Positions 47,569-56,497 of a stretch of DNA of 64,000 nucleotides are shown here, piece after piece (positions within the stretch are counted from its first letter, which is position 1; each line of letters opens with the position of its first letter). The stretch is from positions 18,029-82,028 of the forward strand of contig JBEKCS010000005.1 of NCBI GenBank assembly GCA_050014755.1, in the 5' to 3' direction. Source of the DNA: Bog-756 sp050014755 (lineage in GTDB: Bacteria; Actinomycetota; Acidimicrobiia; Acidimicrobiales; RAAP-2). Position numbers and translations under genes: made by a program. The notes under the pieces are model-generated. The model was not told the origin of the DNA. It was given only the letters and a program-made list of their open reading frames with translations, and searched no databases.

Positions 47569-48564
47569 TCAGGTCTTCGACGCGTAGGCCATGAGTGCCG
47601 CCAGCTGCGGCGAGGTGCCCACGCCGATGAGTACGTCGCCCGCGGCCACCTCCGCCTCCGGGGACGGGTTGGGCGTGAAACTCCCGTCGGGGCGCCTGAT
47701 GGCCAGCACCAGACACCCGGTCAACTCGTGCACCCGGGTGGATCGGAGTGTCTGCCCGGCCAGCGACGAATTCGACCCGACCGTGAGCTCCTCGAGCCGG
47801 AACTCGAGGGAGCCGTCGTGCATGACCACGTCGACGAAGTCGACGACGTGCGGTTGGGTCACGAAGGCGGCCATCCGGTCGCCCCCGAGTCGCTGCGGGT
47901 TGACGACACGGTCGGCCCCCACCCGCAACAGCTTCGCCTCCGACGACTCGCTGCGGGCCCGGGCGATCACGTGGATCGTCGGATTGAACGAGCGACTGGC
48001 GACCGTCACGAACAGGTTGTCGGCATCGGTGTCCAAGGCGGCGATCAGGGTTCCCGCCCGCTCGATGCCGGCCCGCACCAGCGTGTCGTCGTCGGTCACG
48101 TCTCCGATGATGGTCGGGTAGCCGACCGAGGAGATCCGATCGCCGTCGCGGTCGACCACGACGATCTCCTGGCCGGCGTTCACCAGATAGCGGGCCACCT
48201 CCCGTCCGACCCGGCCCCAGCCACAGATGACGACGTGTCCCTGCATCTTCTCGATGTCCCGATCCATCCGGCTCCTCCTGATCAATTCGCGCATGTGCCC
48301 GTCGATGAGCAGTTCGAGGGTCACCGTGAACGTGTACAGGGCGGTGCCCACCCCCAAGAGGATGAGGACGACGGTGAACGCCTTCACCCCGTCACCGATC
48401 GGATGCGGGAAGCCGTAGCCGACCGTGGAGACGGTGACGACCGTCTGGTACAGGGCATCGAGCAGTCCGAACCCGAGAGCCATGTAGCCGGCTGTGCCGA
48501 TCACCACGACCAGGGCCAGGGCGGCCAGTCCGACCTGGACCCGCCGGAACGGGTTGGTGCTCAC
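47569..48564 (-). CDS. Potassium channel family protein with RCK (TrkA-N/TrkA-C) domains
   Basis: This is a 331-residue protein with two membrane helices flanking a pore loop whose selectivity filter is TVSTVGYGF (TVGYG). It is followed by a cytosolic RCK-N domain with GWGRVG Rossmann motif, 'VVDRD' acidic end and 'DADNLFVTVASR', and an RCK-C domain from about 245. The architecture is that of MthK-like ligand-gated K+ channels. Start GTG 48564. Ligand (Ca2+, NAD(H) or nucleotides) is unknown. Confidence 0.92.
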   Translation of the reverse strand: MSTNPFRRVQVGLAALALVVVIGTAGYMALGFGLLDALYQTVVTVSTVGYGFPHPIGDGVKAFTVVLILLGVGTALYTFTVTLELLIDGHMRELIRRSRMDRDIEKMQGHVVICGWGRVGREVARYLVNAGQEIVVVDRDGDRISSVGYPTIIGDVTDDDTLVRAGIERAGTLIAALDTDADNLFVTVASRSFNPTIHVIARARSESSEAKLLRVGADRVVNPQRLGGDRMAAFVTQPHVVDFVDVVMHDGSLEFRLEELTVGSNSSLAGQTLRSTRVHELTGCLVLAIRRPDGSFTPNPSPEAEVAAGDVLIGVGTSPQLAALMAYASKT

Positions 48565-48665
48565 CGTCCCGTCACCTCGCCCCCTCGCACCACCGTCGTC
48601 GGATTGTCGGACCTCGCGCCCTGGCGACCCGCGACCATGGCACGGATGCTACGTGGTGGGCGACG

Positions 48666-49526
48666 TCAGGTGAACACGACGGTCTTGCGGCCGTGGACCA
48701 GCACCCGGTCCGTCAGGTGGAGCCGCACGGCCCGGGCCAGGACGACCGTCTCCAGATCCCGACCCATGCGGATCAGGTCGGACGGGCCGTCGCGGTGGGA
48801 CACCGGTGTCACCGCCTGGTCGATGATCGGCCCCTGGTCGAGGTCGGCCGTCGCGTAGTGGCCGGTGACACCGATCACCTTGACCCCGCGGTCGTACGCC
48901 TGGTGGTACGGACGGGCCCCGGCGAAGGCGGGCAGGAACGAGTGGTGGATGTTGATCACCCGGGAGGCGAAGCGCTCGCAGAACTCCGGCGTCAGGATCT
49001 GCATGTACTTGGCCATCACCAGCAGCTCGACACCGGCGGCGTCGGCCAGGTCGCCGATCGCCGCCTCCTGCTCGGCCCGGTTCCGATCGGACACCGGAAG
49101 GTGGTGGAAGGGGATGCCGAAGCGCCCGGCGGCCTCGGCGCAGTCCGGATGGTTGCCGGCAACGAACGCGACCTCGGCGGGGAGGACCCCTTCGCAGGAG
49201 CGGGCCAGCAGGTCGTACAGGCAGTGCACCTGTCTCGACACCAGGATGCCGATCCTGCGCACCTCGTCGGAGTAGCGGACGTGGACGTCCATCCCGAGCG
49301 GATCGGTGACGGTGCGGAGACCTCCGTCGATCTGGCCCCGATCCAGATCGAACCCGTCGAGAGTGAACTCCACCCTCTGGAAGAAGACCCCGACCTCGGC
49401 GTCGGTGTACTGGTCGGCCTCCACGATGCTTCCGTTGTGTCCGGCCACGAATCCGGCGACCGCGGCGGCCAGCCCGGGCCGGTCGGGTGCGGACAACAGC
49501 AGTCGGGCAGTGGCCGGATCCGGCAT
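48666..49526 (-). CDS. purU: Formyltetrahydrofolate deformylase
   Basis: This is a 286-residue enzyme: an N-terminal ACT domain ('LLLSAPDRPGLAAAVAGFVAGHNGSIVEADQ') followed by a GART-like formyltransferase domain with VAGNHPDC, 'MAKYMQILTPEFCERF', the active-site INIHHSFLPAFAGARPYHQA and GHYATADLDQGPII. PurU hydrolyses 10-formyl-THF to THF and formate, balancing one-carbon pools. ATG 49526 is chosen because it begins the ACT domain; upstream in-frame codons lack conservation. It is divergent from DUF1918. Confidence 0.93.
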   Translation of the reverse strand: MPDPATARLLLSAPDRPGLAAAVAGFVAGHNGSIVEADQYTDAEVGVFFQRVEFTLDGFDLDRGQIDGGLRTVTDPLGMDVHVRYSDEVRRIGILVSRQVHCLYDLLARSCEGVLPAEVAFVAGNHPDCAEAAGRFGIPFHHLPVSDRNRAEQEAAIGDLADAAGVELLVMAKYMQILTPEFCERFASRVINIHHSFLPAFAGARPYHQAYDRGVKVIGVTGHYATADLDQGPIIDQAVTPVSHRDGPSDLIRMGRDLETVVLARAVRLHLTDRVLVHGRKTVVFT

Positions 49527-49690
49527 CCGATCAACGTAGCTTCCGGGCACCGGTGTCCGTACCGCCCTGCGCCACGTGGTGCGGAGCGTCGGCTCCTCCC
49601 CGGTGACCTGGCCTTTGCCCGAAATCCTTTCTTCTGTACCTGGGAGCAACTAAAGTCGGCCGTGCTGCACATTCGAAGGTGAGGTGGCGG

Positions 49691-49891
49691 ATGCATCTCG
49701 ACGTTGGCGACAGGCTCCTGGTGACCGAGTCCGGCCGAGACGCGGGCAGCCACGTGTGCCGGATCCTGTCGACCTGGGGACCGGACGGGGAACCCCCGTA
49801 CCTGGTCCTCCGCTACGACACCGGCAACGAGGAGTTGCTCGTTCCCGACCCGGACCACACCATCCGCGTCCTCACCCACGCCACGGTCTGA
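49691..49891 (+). CDS. DUF1918 domain protein
   Basis: This is a 66-residue protein with the DUF1918 pattern: start MHLDVGDRLLVTESG, then 'HVCRILSTWGPDGEPPYLVLRYDTGNEELLVPDPDHTIRV'. ATG 49691 follows GAGGTGGCGG. The family is a small beta-barrel (SH3-like) common in actinobacteria with unknown function. It is followed 75 bp later by the MpaB-like gene in the same direction. Confidence 0.88.
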   Translation: MHLDVGDRLLVTESGRDAGSHVCRILSTWGPDGEPPYLVLRYDTGNEELLVPDPDHTIRVLTHATV

Positions 49892-49966
49892 CCGGCCCGT
49901 CGCCGTGGCGGGTGGCAGTGGTGGTGCTTGCCACTGTTGTCGGTGCCGGCGGTAGGGTCGAACGGT

Positions 49967-50881
49967 ATGGACCCCCGGGCGCAGATCGACGAGGCCCGTT
50001 CGGTGGGTCGGGCCGTCACCGAAGGTGGGGTCGAGCACATCCGGGGGCAGGCTCTCGTCCAGGTCCGCCGCTCGATGGGCATGACGAGTGAGCCACCCGT
50101 CCCGTGCGTCGACCCGGCACTCGCCTACATCCACCCCGACTCGGTGGTGCGCCGGATCCACGGCGACCTCCCCTCCATGCTCATCGGCGGCCTGTCGGCC
50201 CTCCTCTTCCAGATGCTCCACCCTCTGGCCATGGCCGGCGTGGCCCAGCACTCCAACTACCGCAGCGATCCGCTCGGACGCCTCGAGCGGACGGCCGGCT
50301 TCCTCGGCACCACGACGTTCGGCACCCGCGACGAGGCCCGCTCTGCCATCGAGCGGGTCCGGAGGATCCACTCGGGGGTGCGAGGGATCGCCGCGGACGG
50401 CCGCCCCTACTCGGCCGGTGATCCCGATCTCTTGACCTGGGTCCATGCCGCCGAGGTGTCGAGCTTCCTGGCTGCCAGCCGCGTCTACGCCCCGATCCGG
50501 CCGACGGCCGCGGAGGAGGACGACTACCTCGACCAGATGGCGCAGGTGGCTCTCACCCTCGGCGCGGCGGAGATCCCCCGGTCGAGGGTCGAGCTCGACG
50601 ACTACTTCGTCCAGGTACGCCCCCGCCTCCGGTTGACTGCCGACGCCCGCACGGCACGGAACTTCGTCCTGCGCGGCGTGGGGCGCTGGCCCCACGAGCT
50701 CGCCACCTACGGCCTGCTGGTCACCGCGGCCCAAGGGGTGCTGCCCACGTGGGCCCGGCGCCAGCTGCGCCTCCCCGCCCTGCCGGCCGGTGACCTCCTG
50801 GCCGTACGGCCCTCGGCCCGTCTGCTCGGTACCGCGTTCCGGTGGGTCATGGCCCAGCCGACGAGGTCGGAGCCCGCCTGA
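49967..50881 (+). CDS. DUF2236 / oxygenase MpaB family protein
   Basis: This is a 304-residue soluble helical protein of the DUF2236 family (MpaB, latex-clearing protein Lcp-like). Conserved blocks are 'IHGDLPSMLIGGLSALLFQMLHPLAMAGVAQHSNYRSDPLGRLERTAGFLGTTTFG', 'WVHAAEVSSFLAASRVY' and 'ILPTWARRQLRLP'-type end. Lcp members bind heme b through a conserved His; the His of HPLAMAGVAQHS and WVHAAEV are candidates. Function unknown here; oxidative cleavage is possible. ATG 49967 is the likely start. Confidence 0.85.
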   Translation: MDPRAQIDEARSVGRAVTEGGVEHIRGQALVQVRRSMGMTSEPPVPCVDPALAYIHPDSVVRRIHGDLPSMLIGGLSALLFQMLHPLAMAGVAQHSNYRSDPLGRLERTAGFLGTTTFGTRDEARSAIERVRRIHSGVRGIAADGRPYSAGDPDLLTWVHAAEVSSFLAASRVYAPIRPTAAEEDDYLDQMAQVALTLGAAEIPRSRVELDDYFVQVRPRLRLTADARTARNFVLRGVGRWPHELATYGLLVTAAQGVLPTWARRQLRLPALPAGDLLAVRPSARLLGTAFRWVMAQPTRSEPA

Positions 50882-50902
50882 ACCGTCGGCGACGGGTGGA
50901 CC

Positions 50903-52321
50903 TCAGACTGCCTGGTCGGCCAGGGGGAGGGTCACCGGGCGATGTGACCCGCCCAAGCCCAGTACCTCGTCGAAGCCGTCGTGCAGGCAACCCATCAGCT
51001 TTTCGGGGTCGGGGACCGCAGCGGTATCGATGGTGCAGCTCACACAGCACACCCCCTGATAGGACACGAGCGTCACGTTGAGCGCGGCACCCGTGGTCGG
51101 ACCGAACGCGAAGTAGCCGGTGACCGGCGCGCCGGCGAGGAAGATGGGGACGCTCACCCCCGGGACATCACTCGCCACGAAGTCGACGTGCTTGAGCATC
51201 GAGCCGATGACCCCGGCCGGAAGCAGGTTGAGGAACCCGGCCACCGCGTCGGACAGCGGCAGCGCCTCCTCGTAGCGGGCGGCCCGGCATTTCCAGCCGG
51301 TCATGCGCACCCGGATGCCAGGATCCCTCTCCCCGACAGGGACGGCGAAGCGCTCGAGCGTGATCCGGTTGCCGCCGGCAGGTTCGTCCGCCTTGCGGAG
51401 CGATATCGGCATGGTGACACGCAGCTCGCGCACCGGCGTCCCGTGCAGCTCGTGGTAGCGACGCAACCCACCGGTGACGGCGGCGACGAATGCGTCGTTC
51501 AGCGTGGAGCCCACCACCGCTCCGGCGCGCTGGAGGTCGGCGAGGTCGACCTCCAGCATGTCGAGGTGCCGGTCGAGGCTGCGCCTGGTCATGATCGGCG
51601 ACAGCGTGTCGGACATCGGCCGGACGAAGCGGGCAAGGGAACTCGCCGTCGACACCACGTCGAACGTGGCCCGCACCGGGTGACGGCTCACCATCCGGGC
51701 CGAGGGCACCACCAGGGACGCCGCGGCGCGGACCGACCCCACGGTCCGGGCGACGCTGTGCCCGAACGCCCCGCGGGCCAGCCCGAACCCCTTCGGCACC
51801 GGTGTCGCCTCGGGGACGGGCACCTCCTCGACGCGCCCGGGGGCTGCCGTCGTCTCGAAGACCAGCATGGCCAGCTGCATGCCGCCCACCCCGTCGGTGA
51901 GCGAGTGGTGGACCTTCATGACCAGCGCGGCACGGTCGCCCTCCAGCCCCTCGACCAGGGTGAACCCCCACAGCGGTCGCGACACGTCGAAACCGGTCAT
52001 GGCCTCGCACCGCGCGAACTCGATCACCGTCGCCGCCGTGTACGGGGCCGGCGCCTCGATCCGCCGCAAGTGGAGGGAGAGATCGAACTCGCAATGGACC
52101 CACTGCGGCGTGGAAAGCCGGGCCGGAGGACAGACGGGGCGCTGCCTGAACCGGGGAGCCAGTCTGGTGGCCCGTTCGAGGCGGGCCGACAGCACCGCGA
52201 AGTCCGGTCGGGCATCCAACCACGCGACGGCGACGATCGTGGACCGCAACCCCGGATCCTGTTCCATGTTCCAGGCCAACGCGTCCGCGTCACGCATGTA
52301 CTCGTCGTCGTAGGGAGCCAT
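50903..52321 (-). CDS. Wax ester synthase / diacylglycerol acyltransferase (WS/DGAT)
   Basis: This is a 472-residue acyltransferase. The active-site HHxxxDG motif is VHHSLTDGVGG (about 145), with the later NDAFVAAVTGGLRRYHE, PISLRK and N-[R/I]-x-L blocks typical of WS/DGAT enzymes. It esterifies acyl-CoA with fatty alcohol or diacylglycerol to make storage wax or triacylglycerol, common in lipid-accumulating actinobacteria. Start ATG 52321, divergent from the transglycosylase gene. No phospholipid-pathway genes are adjacent. Confidence 0.92.
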   Translation of the reverse strand: MAPYDDEYMRDADALAWNMEQDPGLRSTIVAVAWLDARPDFAVLSARLERATRLAPRFRQRPVCPPARLSTPQWVHCEFDLSLHLRRIEAPAPYTAATVIEFARCEAMTGFDVSRPLWGFTLVEGLEGDRAALVMKVHHSLTDGVGGMQLAMLVFETTAAPGRVEEVPVPEATPVPKGFGLARGAFGHSVARTVGSVRAAASLVVPSARMVSRHPVRATFDVVSTASSLARFVRPMSDTLSPIMTRRSLDRHLDMLEVDLADLQRAGAVVGSTLNDAFVAAVTGGLRRYHELHGTPVRELRVTMPISLRKADEPAGGNRITLERFAVPVGERDPGIRVRMTGWKCRAARYEEALPLSDAVAGFLNLLPAGVIGSMLKHVDFVASDVPGVSVPIFLAGAPVTGYFAFGPTTGAALNVTLVSYQGVCCVSCTIDTAAVPDPEKLMGCLHDGFDEVLGLGGSHRPVTLPLADQAV

Positions 52322-52452
52322 GTTCCCCCTCCCATCACCCTTGCCGTGAACCTACGGCGGAGCCCTGGTTCCGCGACAGGGCCGAAGGTCACGATTCTCC
52401 GGCAACCTCCCGGTCCGGACGGCGCCCGGCTGACCAGGGGTTCCGATCCGGC

Positions 52453-52481
52453 TTGTTCGCCATCCGTCAAGGTCGTAAAAT
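52453..52481 (+). promoter_or_regulatory. Promoter overlapping the start of the Rpf-like gene
   Basis: TTGTTC (52453-52458), 17 bases, TAAAAT (52476-52481). The -10 overlaps ATG 52480, so transcription should start near 52488, just before an in-frame GTG (52492). If this promoter is used, that GTG would be a leaderless start. Confidence 0.45.
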
Positions 52482-53598
52482 GATCGATCTTGTGTTGCAC
52501 TCCGGTTCGACCCTGTTGACAGGGCCAGACACCGCCGGGTCGGCCCGTCGAATTATCCGGGTCCTGTGCCTTCCCGTGCTGGTCGTCCTCGCCGCCCTCC
52601 CCATCGGGGCCGTGCTGCGCCCCGCCGGTGCCGACCCCGTCTCCGATCTGCAGTCCCAGGCCGCCACCGTGGCCCAGGATCTCGTACTCGAACAGCTACA
52701 GGTCGACGCGGCCCAGCAGCTGACGTCGGTGGCCGCGTCCCGGGTGTCCGCCGACCAGCAGGCCATCGCCCGGCTCGACCGACAGTTGGCAGCCGAACAG
52801 CAGGCCATCGACCAGCACCTCCACGTGGTCCAGGCCCAGGCCATCGCCACCTACGTCGATTCGGGCGCAAATGCCTCGAGCAGCGACGCCGCGCTCTTCT
52901 CGGGCGGGGCGGCGACCGCTCAGGCCGCCAGCGAGTACGCCAGCCTGGCCGTGGGGAACATCACCACCGACCTGGACGAACTGCACAGCGCCCAGCACGT
53001 GCTCCAGGCCCAGCAGGCCGCCCTGGTCGATCGCGAGAACGAGGACCGCGCCGATCTGCAGCGACAGGCGGCCGACCTCGACCAGGCGTCGGCCTCGGCC
53101 AGCAGGCTGCAGGCCGAGCACGCCCTGGTGACCGGCCAGCTGGCCGCCGCGGTGGCCGCACAGCAGGCGGTCCAGGCCAAGGCGGCCGCGGCCGCGGTGG
53201 TCGCCGCCCGCAAGGTCGCCTCCTCGACGACCGTGGTGACGATCTCCGCACCGTCGAGCGCTCCGGCAACGACGGCAGCCACCACGTCGCCCGGCCCGGC
53301 CACCCCCTCGGGAGACGCCTACCCGAACCTGCCGGATCCGGTCCTCAACCCGTTCCTGACGTGCGTCGTGCAGGCCGAGTCGGGCGGTGACTACGGCGCC
53401 GTCTCCCCCAACGGGCTCTACATGGGCGCCTTCCAGTTCAGCCAGCCGACGTGGAACTCGGCGGCGTCCACCGCCGGGCTGGGGCTCCTGGTCGGGGTCC
53501 CGCCGAACGACGCCACCAAGGCCGAGCAGGACACGGTCGCCGTCGCCCTCTACGCCATGGACGGCGATCAACCCTGGCTGGGAGACCGCTGCAGCTGA
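52480..53598 (+). CDS. Secreted coiled-coil transglycosylase (Rpf-like)
   Basis: This is a 372-residue exported protein. A signal peptide spans about residues 25-52 (hydrophobic 'VLCLPVLVVLAALPIGAVL', cleavage near GADP). A long Ala/Gln-rich coiled coil covers about 55-245, then a Ser/Thr/Pro linker. The C-terminal transglycosylase-like domain (about 280-372) has CVVQAESGGDYGAVSPNG with the catalytic Glu, 'YMGAFQFSQPTW' and a closing DRCS; its two Cys (CVVQ, DRCS) are likely disulphide-linked. Such proteins cleave peptidoglycan during growth or resuscitation. Start is ATG 52480 or possibly GTG 52492. Confidence 0.88.
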   Translation: MIDLVLHSGSTLLTGPDTAGSARRIIRVLCLPVLVVLAALPIGAVLRPAGADPVSDLQSQAATVAQDLVLEQLQVDAAQQLTSVAASRVSADQQAIARLDRQLAAEQQAIDQHLHVVQAQAIATYVDSGANASSSDAALFSGGAATAQAASEYASLAVGNITTDLDELHSAQHVLQAQQAALVDRENEDRADLQRQAADLDQASASASRLQAEHALVTGQLAAAVAAQQAVQAKAAAAAVVAARKVASSTTVVTISAPSSAPATTAATTSPGPATPSGDAYPNLPDPVLNPFLTCVVQAESGGDYGAVSPNGLYMGAFQFSQPTWNSAASTAGLGLLVGVPPNDATKAEQDTVAVALYAMDGDQPWLGDRCS

Positions 53599-53659
53599 CC
53601 AGCCGTGCCCGGGGCTCCCAGGTAGCCGCCGATGCACACCCGATCGGGTGGTCCCCCCG

Positions 53660-55354
53660 TCACCGGAGGTTCGACGCGCTCCCGGTCGAGAGCACCTCGA
53701 CCACTACCGGTAAGCACTGGCCCCCTCCCTTGGACTCGTACATCGCCGCGTCCGCCGCGTCGATCAGGGCCTCTGCGTCGACTTCCTCGTCGTTCGTCCA
53801 GGCGACCCCGACGCTGGCGAAGATCTGGACCTCCCGGCCGTCCACGTGCACGGTCCCGCACAGTCGATCGGTGACGGCGCTGCCGATGCGGAGCGCATCC
53901 GCGGACGATCCCACGTCATGGCAGATCACCACGAACTCGTCTCCGCCGACGCGTCCGACGATGTCCCCCGGCCGGATGCCCCGGCCCAACCGCTCGGCCA
54001 CCACCACCAGGACCTGGTCGCCGACGGAATGTCCGAAGGAGTCGTTGACCGGCTTGAACTGGTCGAGATCGATGTACAGGATGGCCATGCCGGTCCCGTC
54101 CCGTCGGTTCACCCGCTTGAGGGCGGTGTCCACCGCGGCCATGGTCGAGGACCGGTTCCGACACTCGGTCAACGGGTCGAACGTGGCCTGGACCTCGAGC
54201 CGCCGGCGCATCGTCACCGCATCGGTCACGTCCTCGAGGCAGCCGATGATCCCCGGCAGTCCGGCCCTGGCGACCTCGGGTGCGCGGAGGCGGAGCGCGG
54301 CGTAGCGCACGGCCTCCGACGACCGGATCCGCACCTCCAGGTCGATGTCCCCGTGTCCGGCGAGGGCCCGCACGATCGCCTCGTCCACGGCCGGGCGGTC
54401 GTCCGGCTCGACGGCGTGGACAAGATCGGCGATGGTCCCGATCGTGTCCACCCCGAGGATGTCGGAGAGGCATTCGTTGACGAACAGGATATTGCCGTCC
54501 CGGTCGGCATGGAACAGACCGAGCGGCACCGTCTGCGCGATCTCGTGCAGGAGCTGCTCGCGCTGGCGGAGCGCCTCGTGGGCGGCCATCTCCTCGGAGA
54601 TGTCGACCATCTCGGCGACCACGTCCTGGTAGGCCGGGTCCTCGAGGCGATTGCGGTTGGTGATCTCCAACCAGATCCACCGGCCGTCACGGTGCTGGTG
54701 CCGCAGCCGGACCCGGCGGCCCAGCCCCGGGGTGGCCAGCATCTCGATCCAATTGGCGATCGCGGTGTCCCGGTCGTCCGGGTGCACGATCTCGAGCGCC
54801 CGGCGGCCGACCAATTCGTCGGCCGGCCACCCCAGGATCTCGGTCACCGCCTCGTCGACCGAGACGTACATCGCCGAGCCGTCCTTGACGGCCCGGGCGA
54901 GGCGCGGTGGGAGCTGGGGGAGGGACCACTCCTCATCGGGGCCCGATCCCTCCCCGACCCGATCGGCGAAGACCACCAACAGCACCCCGATCGGGTCCCG
55001 ACTGTCCAGCACGTACGCGGTGACGGTTTGATCGGGGTCCCCGACGAGGTGCACCGGGCCGCTGGCGATGCCGCTGCTGCGGGCACGGCCGTAGAGGCCG
55101 ACGATGACCACGCGGTCGGCGGGCACCACTTCGTCGAACGTGGAGTCCAGCCTGATGTGGTCGTCGAGAGGAATGCTGTCGGGTACCGGCACCGCCAATC
55201 CGGCGTCGTCGACGGCGGCGATCTTGGCCGTCGGGAACTTCGCCAGCAGCGACGCCAGGACGGGCGCCCCCGATATCGGCTGCGACTCGTGAGGACTCGG
55301 GTCAGGACCGCCATCCTGCGCGGGATATGCGCGTCCGACCCCGATCTGCACCAT
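53660..55354 (-). CDS. PAS/PAC diguanylate cyclase (GGDEF)
   Basis: This is a 564-residue soluble protein. About 20-140 is an uncharacterised region resembling a small sensory domain. PAS folds lie at about 155-275 ('GSAMYVSVDEAVTEILGWPADELVG') and about 290-405 ('DRDGNILFVNECLSDILGV'), each with a PAC segment. The GGDEF domain is about 405-555: LTECRNRSST in place of the usual DxLTGLxNR, active RVGGDEFVVI A-site, no RxxD inhibitory site seen. It makes c-di-GMP. ATG 55354 follows CCAGAGGAC. It is convergent with the transglycosylase gene and is the third c-di-GMP enzyme in this window. Confidence 0.92.
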   Translation of the reverse strand: MVQIGVGRAYPAQDGGPDPSPHESQPISGAPVLASLLAKFPTAKIAAVDDAGLAVPVPDSIPLDDHIRLDSTFDEVVPADRVVIVGLYGRARSSGIASGPVHLVGDPDQTVTAYVLDSRDPIGVLLVVFADRVGEGSGPDEEWSLPQLPPRLARAVKDGSAMYVSVDEAVTEILGWPADELVGRRALEIVHPDDRDTAIANWIEMLATPGLGRRVRLRHQHRDGRWIWLEITNRNRLEDPAYQDVVAEMVDISEEMAAHEALRQREQLLHEIAQTVPLGLFHADRDGNILFVNECLSDILGVDTIGTIADLVHAVEPDDRPAVDEAIVRALAGHGDIDLEVRIRSSEAVRYAALRLRAPEVARAGLPGIIGCLEDVTDAVTMRRRLEVQATFDPLTECRNRSSTMAAVDTALKRVNRRDGTGMAILYIDLDQFKPVNDSFGHSVGDQVLVVVAERLGRGIRPGDIVGRVGGDEFVVICHDVGSSADALRIGSAVTDRLCGTVHVDGREVQIFASVGVAWTNDEEVDAEALIDAADAAMYESKGGGQCLPVVVEVLSTGSASNLR

Positions 55355-55430
55355 GTCCTCTGGATCGACACCTGGCCTGGGGTTCTTTAGCCGTCCCGGA
55401 GGCCCGTGACCCGGTCGACGCCACGACGGG

Positions 55431-55913
55431 TCACCGCAGGACGCACCGGTCGCTTCCCGCGCATGCGGAGCAGGGACCCGCACCGCCCGACACGTGGGCC
55501 AGGCAGTGGGCGACGCGCCGGTCGACGATGTCCATCAGGAGGGGATGGGGACCGAGTGGGGCGGCGACCAGCCAGTGCACGCCGGGGTGACGGGCGGCCG
55601 CCTCCGCGGCCAGTGCGGGGATGTCGCGGTCCCAGTGGCTGCCCGGCCCGAGGAAGTAGGGGGCGAAGGCCACGGTCGTGGCACCGGCGGCGACGCACCG
55701 GTCGAACGCGGTGCCGATCGACGGCTCGGCCAGCTCCATGTGGGCCGGTTCGACGATCGGGTAGGGAAGACGTTCGGCCGAGGCCCGCACGAACGCCTCC
55801 AACGACTCGTTGGACTCGGCCCGCCGCGAGCCGTGATCGACGACGATGACCGCCACCGTGGCGAGGGCCGCCGGAACACCGTCGCCCGCTCGGTCAGTGG
55901 TCGGCCGGTCCAT
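55431..55913 (-). CDS. Sirohydrochlorin/cobalt chelatase, CbiX/SirB type, with Cys-rich tail
   Basis: This is a 160-residue class II chelatase half-size protein. Active-site His is in VDHGSRR (about 27) and the second in PAHMELAEPS (about 60); FAPYFLGPGSHWDRDIP and 'HPLLMDIVDRRVAH' complete the fold. It inserts Fe2+ or Co2+ into sirohydrochlorin for siroheme or cobalamin. The last 13 residues carry C-x2-C-x5-C, a possible [4Fe-4S] or metal-binding tail seen in some SirB/CbiX proteins. ATG 55913 is chosen. No other cobalamin genes are near. Confidence 0.87.
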   Translation of the reverse strand: MDRPTTDRAGDGVPAALATVAVIVVDHGSRRAESNESLEAFVRASAERLPYPIVEPAHMELAEPSIGTAFDRCVAAGATTVAFAPYFLGPGSHWDRDIPALAAEAAARHPGVHWLVAAPLGPHPLLMDIVDRRVAHCLAHVSGGAGPCSACAGSDRCVLR

Positions 55914-55978
55914 GCCGCCCAACACTAGGGCGGGTCCGACCGGCAGTCGGCGGGCGGGCACTCCCACCGGGCACGGGC

Positions 55979-56497
55979 TCAGGTCCGGTTGGCCCGTTCC
56001 AGGTCGAGAAGGAGTGTCTTCCGGTCGGCACCACCCCCGTAGCCACCCAACGAACCGTCGGCGGCGATGACCCGGTGGCAGGGCACGATGACGGCCATCG
56101 GGTTGCGGCCGTTGGCCAGGCCGACAGCCCGGGCCGCCTTGGGGTTTCCCACCCGCCGGGCCAGTTCGCCGTAGCTGATCGTCTCGCCGTAGGGGATCGC
56201 ACACAGCTGCGCCCAGACTCGACGCTGGAACTCGGTTCCCTCCAGCCACATCGGCACATCAAAGGAGGTGCGGGTGCCGGCGAAGTACTCGTCGAGCTGT
56301 CCGTTGACGTCGGCGAAGAACTCGTCGTCGATCCGGCTCTCGGGGGGTGTTGCCGTGGCGTGGGCCTGGTCGGCCATGACCAGGTGGGTCAGCCGGCCAT
56401 CGCGGGCCATCAGGGTGAGTGGGCCGATCGGGCTCGGATGGACGGTGGTCAGGACGGCACCGTCGGTCGCCGCCGCGGATCCGGTGGTCTCATGCAT
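55979..56497 (-). CDS. ogt: Methylated-DNA-protein cysteine methyltransferase
   Basis: This is a 172-residue DNA repair protein. The C-terminal domain has 'GTEFQRRVWAQLCAIPYGETISYGELARRVGNPKAARAVGLANGRNP' and the active-site VPCHRVI with the methyl-accepting Cys (about 140), followed by GGYGGG. It removes O6-methyl from guanine by suicide transfer to Cys. ATG 56497 follows AAGGAGCCAAGCC and overlaps the 3' end of the Ada-AlkA gene by 8 bases, so it is in one operon with it. This is a typical alkylation-repair pair. Confidence 0.94.
   Translation of the reverse strand: MHETTGSAAATDGAVLTTVHPSPIGPLTLMARDGRLTHLVMADQAHATATPPESRIDDEFFADVNGQLDEYFAGTRTSFDVPMWLEGTEFQRRVWAQLCAIPYGETISYGELARRVGNPKAARAVGLANGRNPMAVIVPCHRVIAADGSLGGYGGGADRKTLLLDLERANRT

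Noticed and set aside
49016..50734. 572-codon minus-strand frame over purU and the MpaB-like gene
   Set aside because: It crosses two real genes with clear motifs on their own strands and encodes no recognisable protein.
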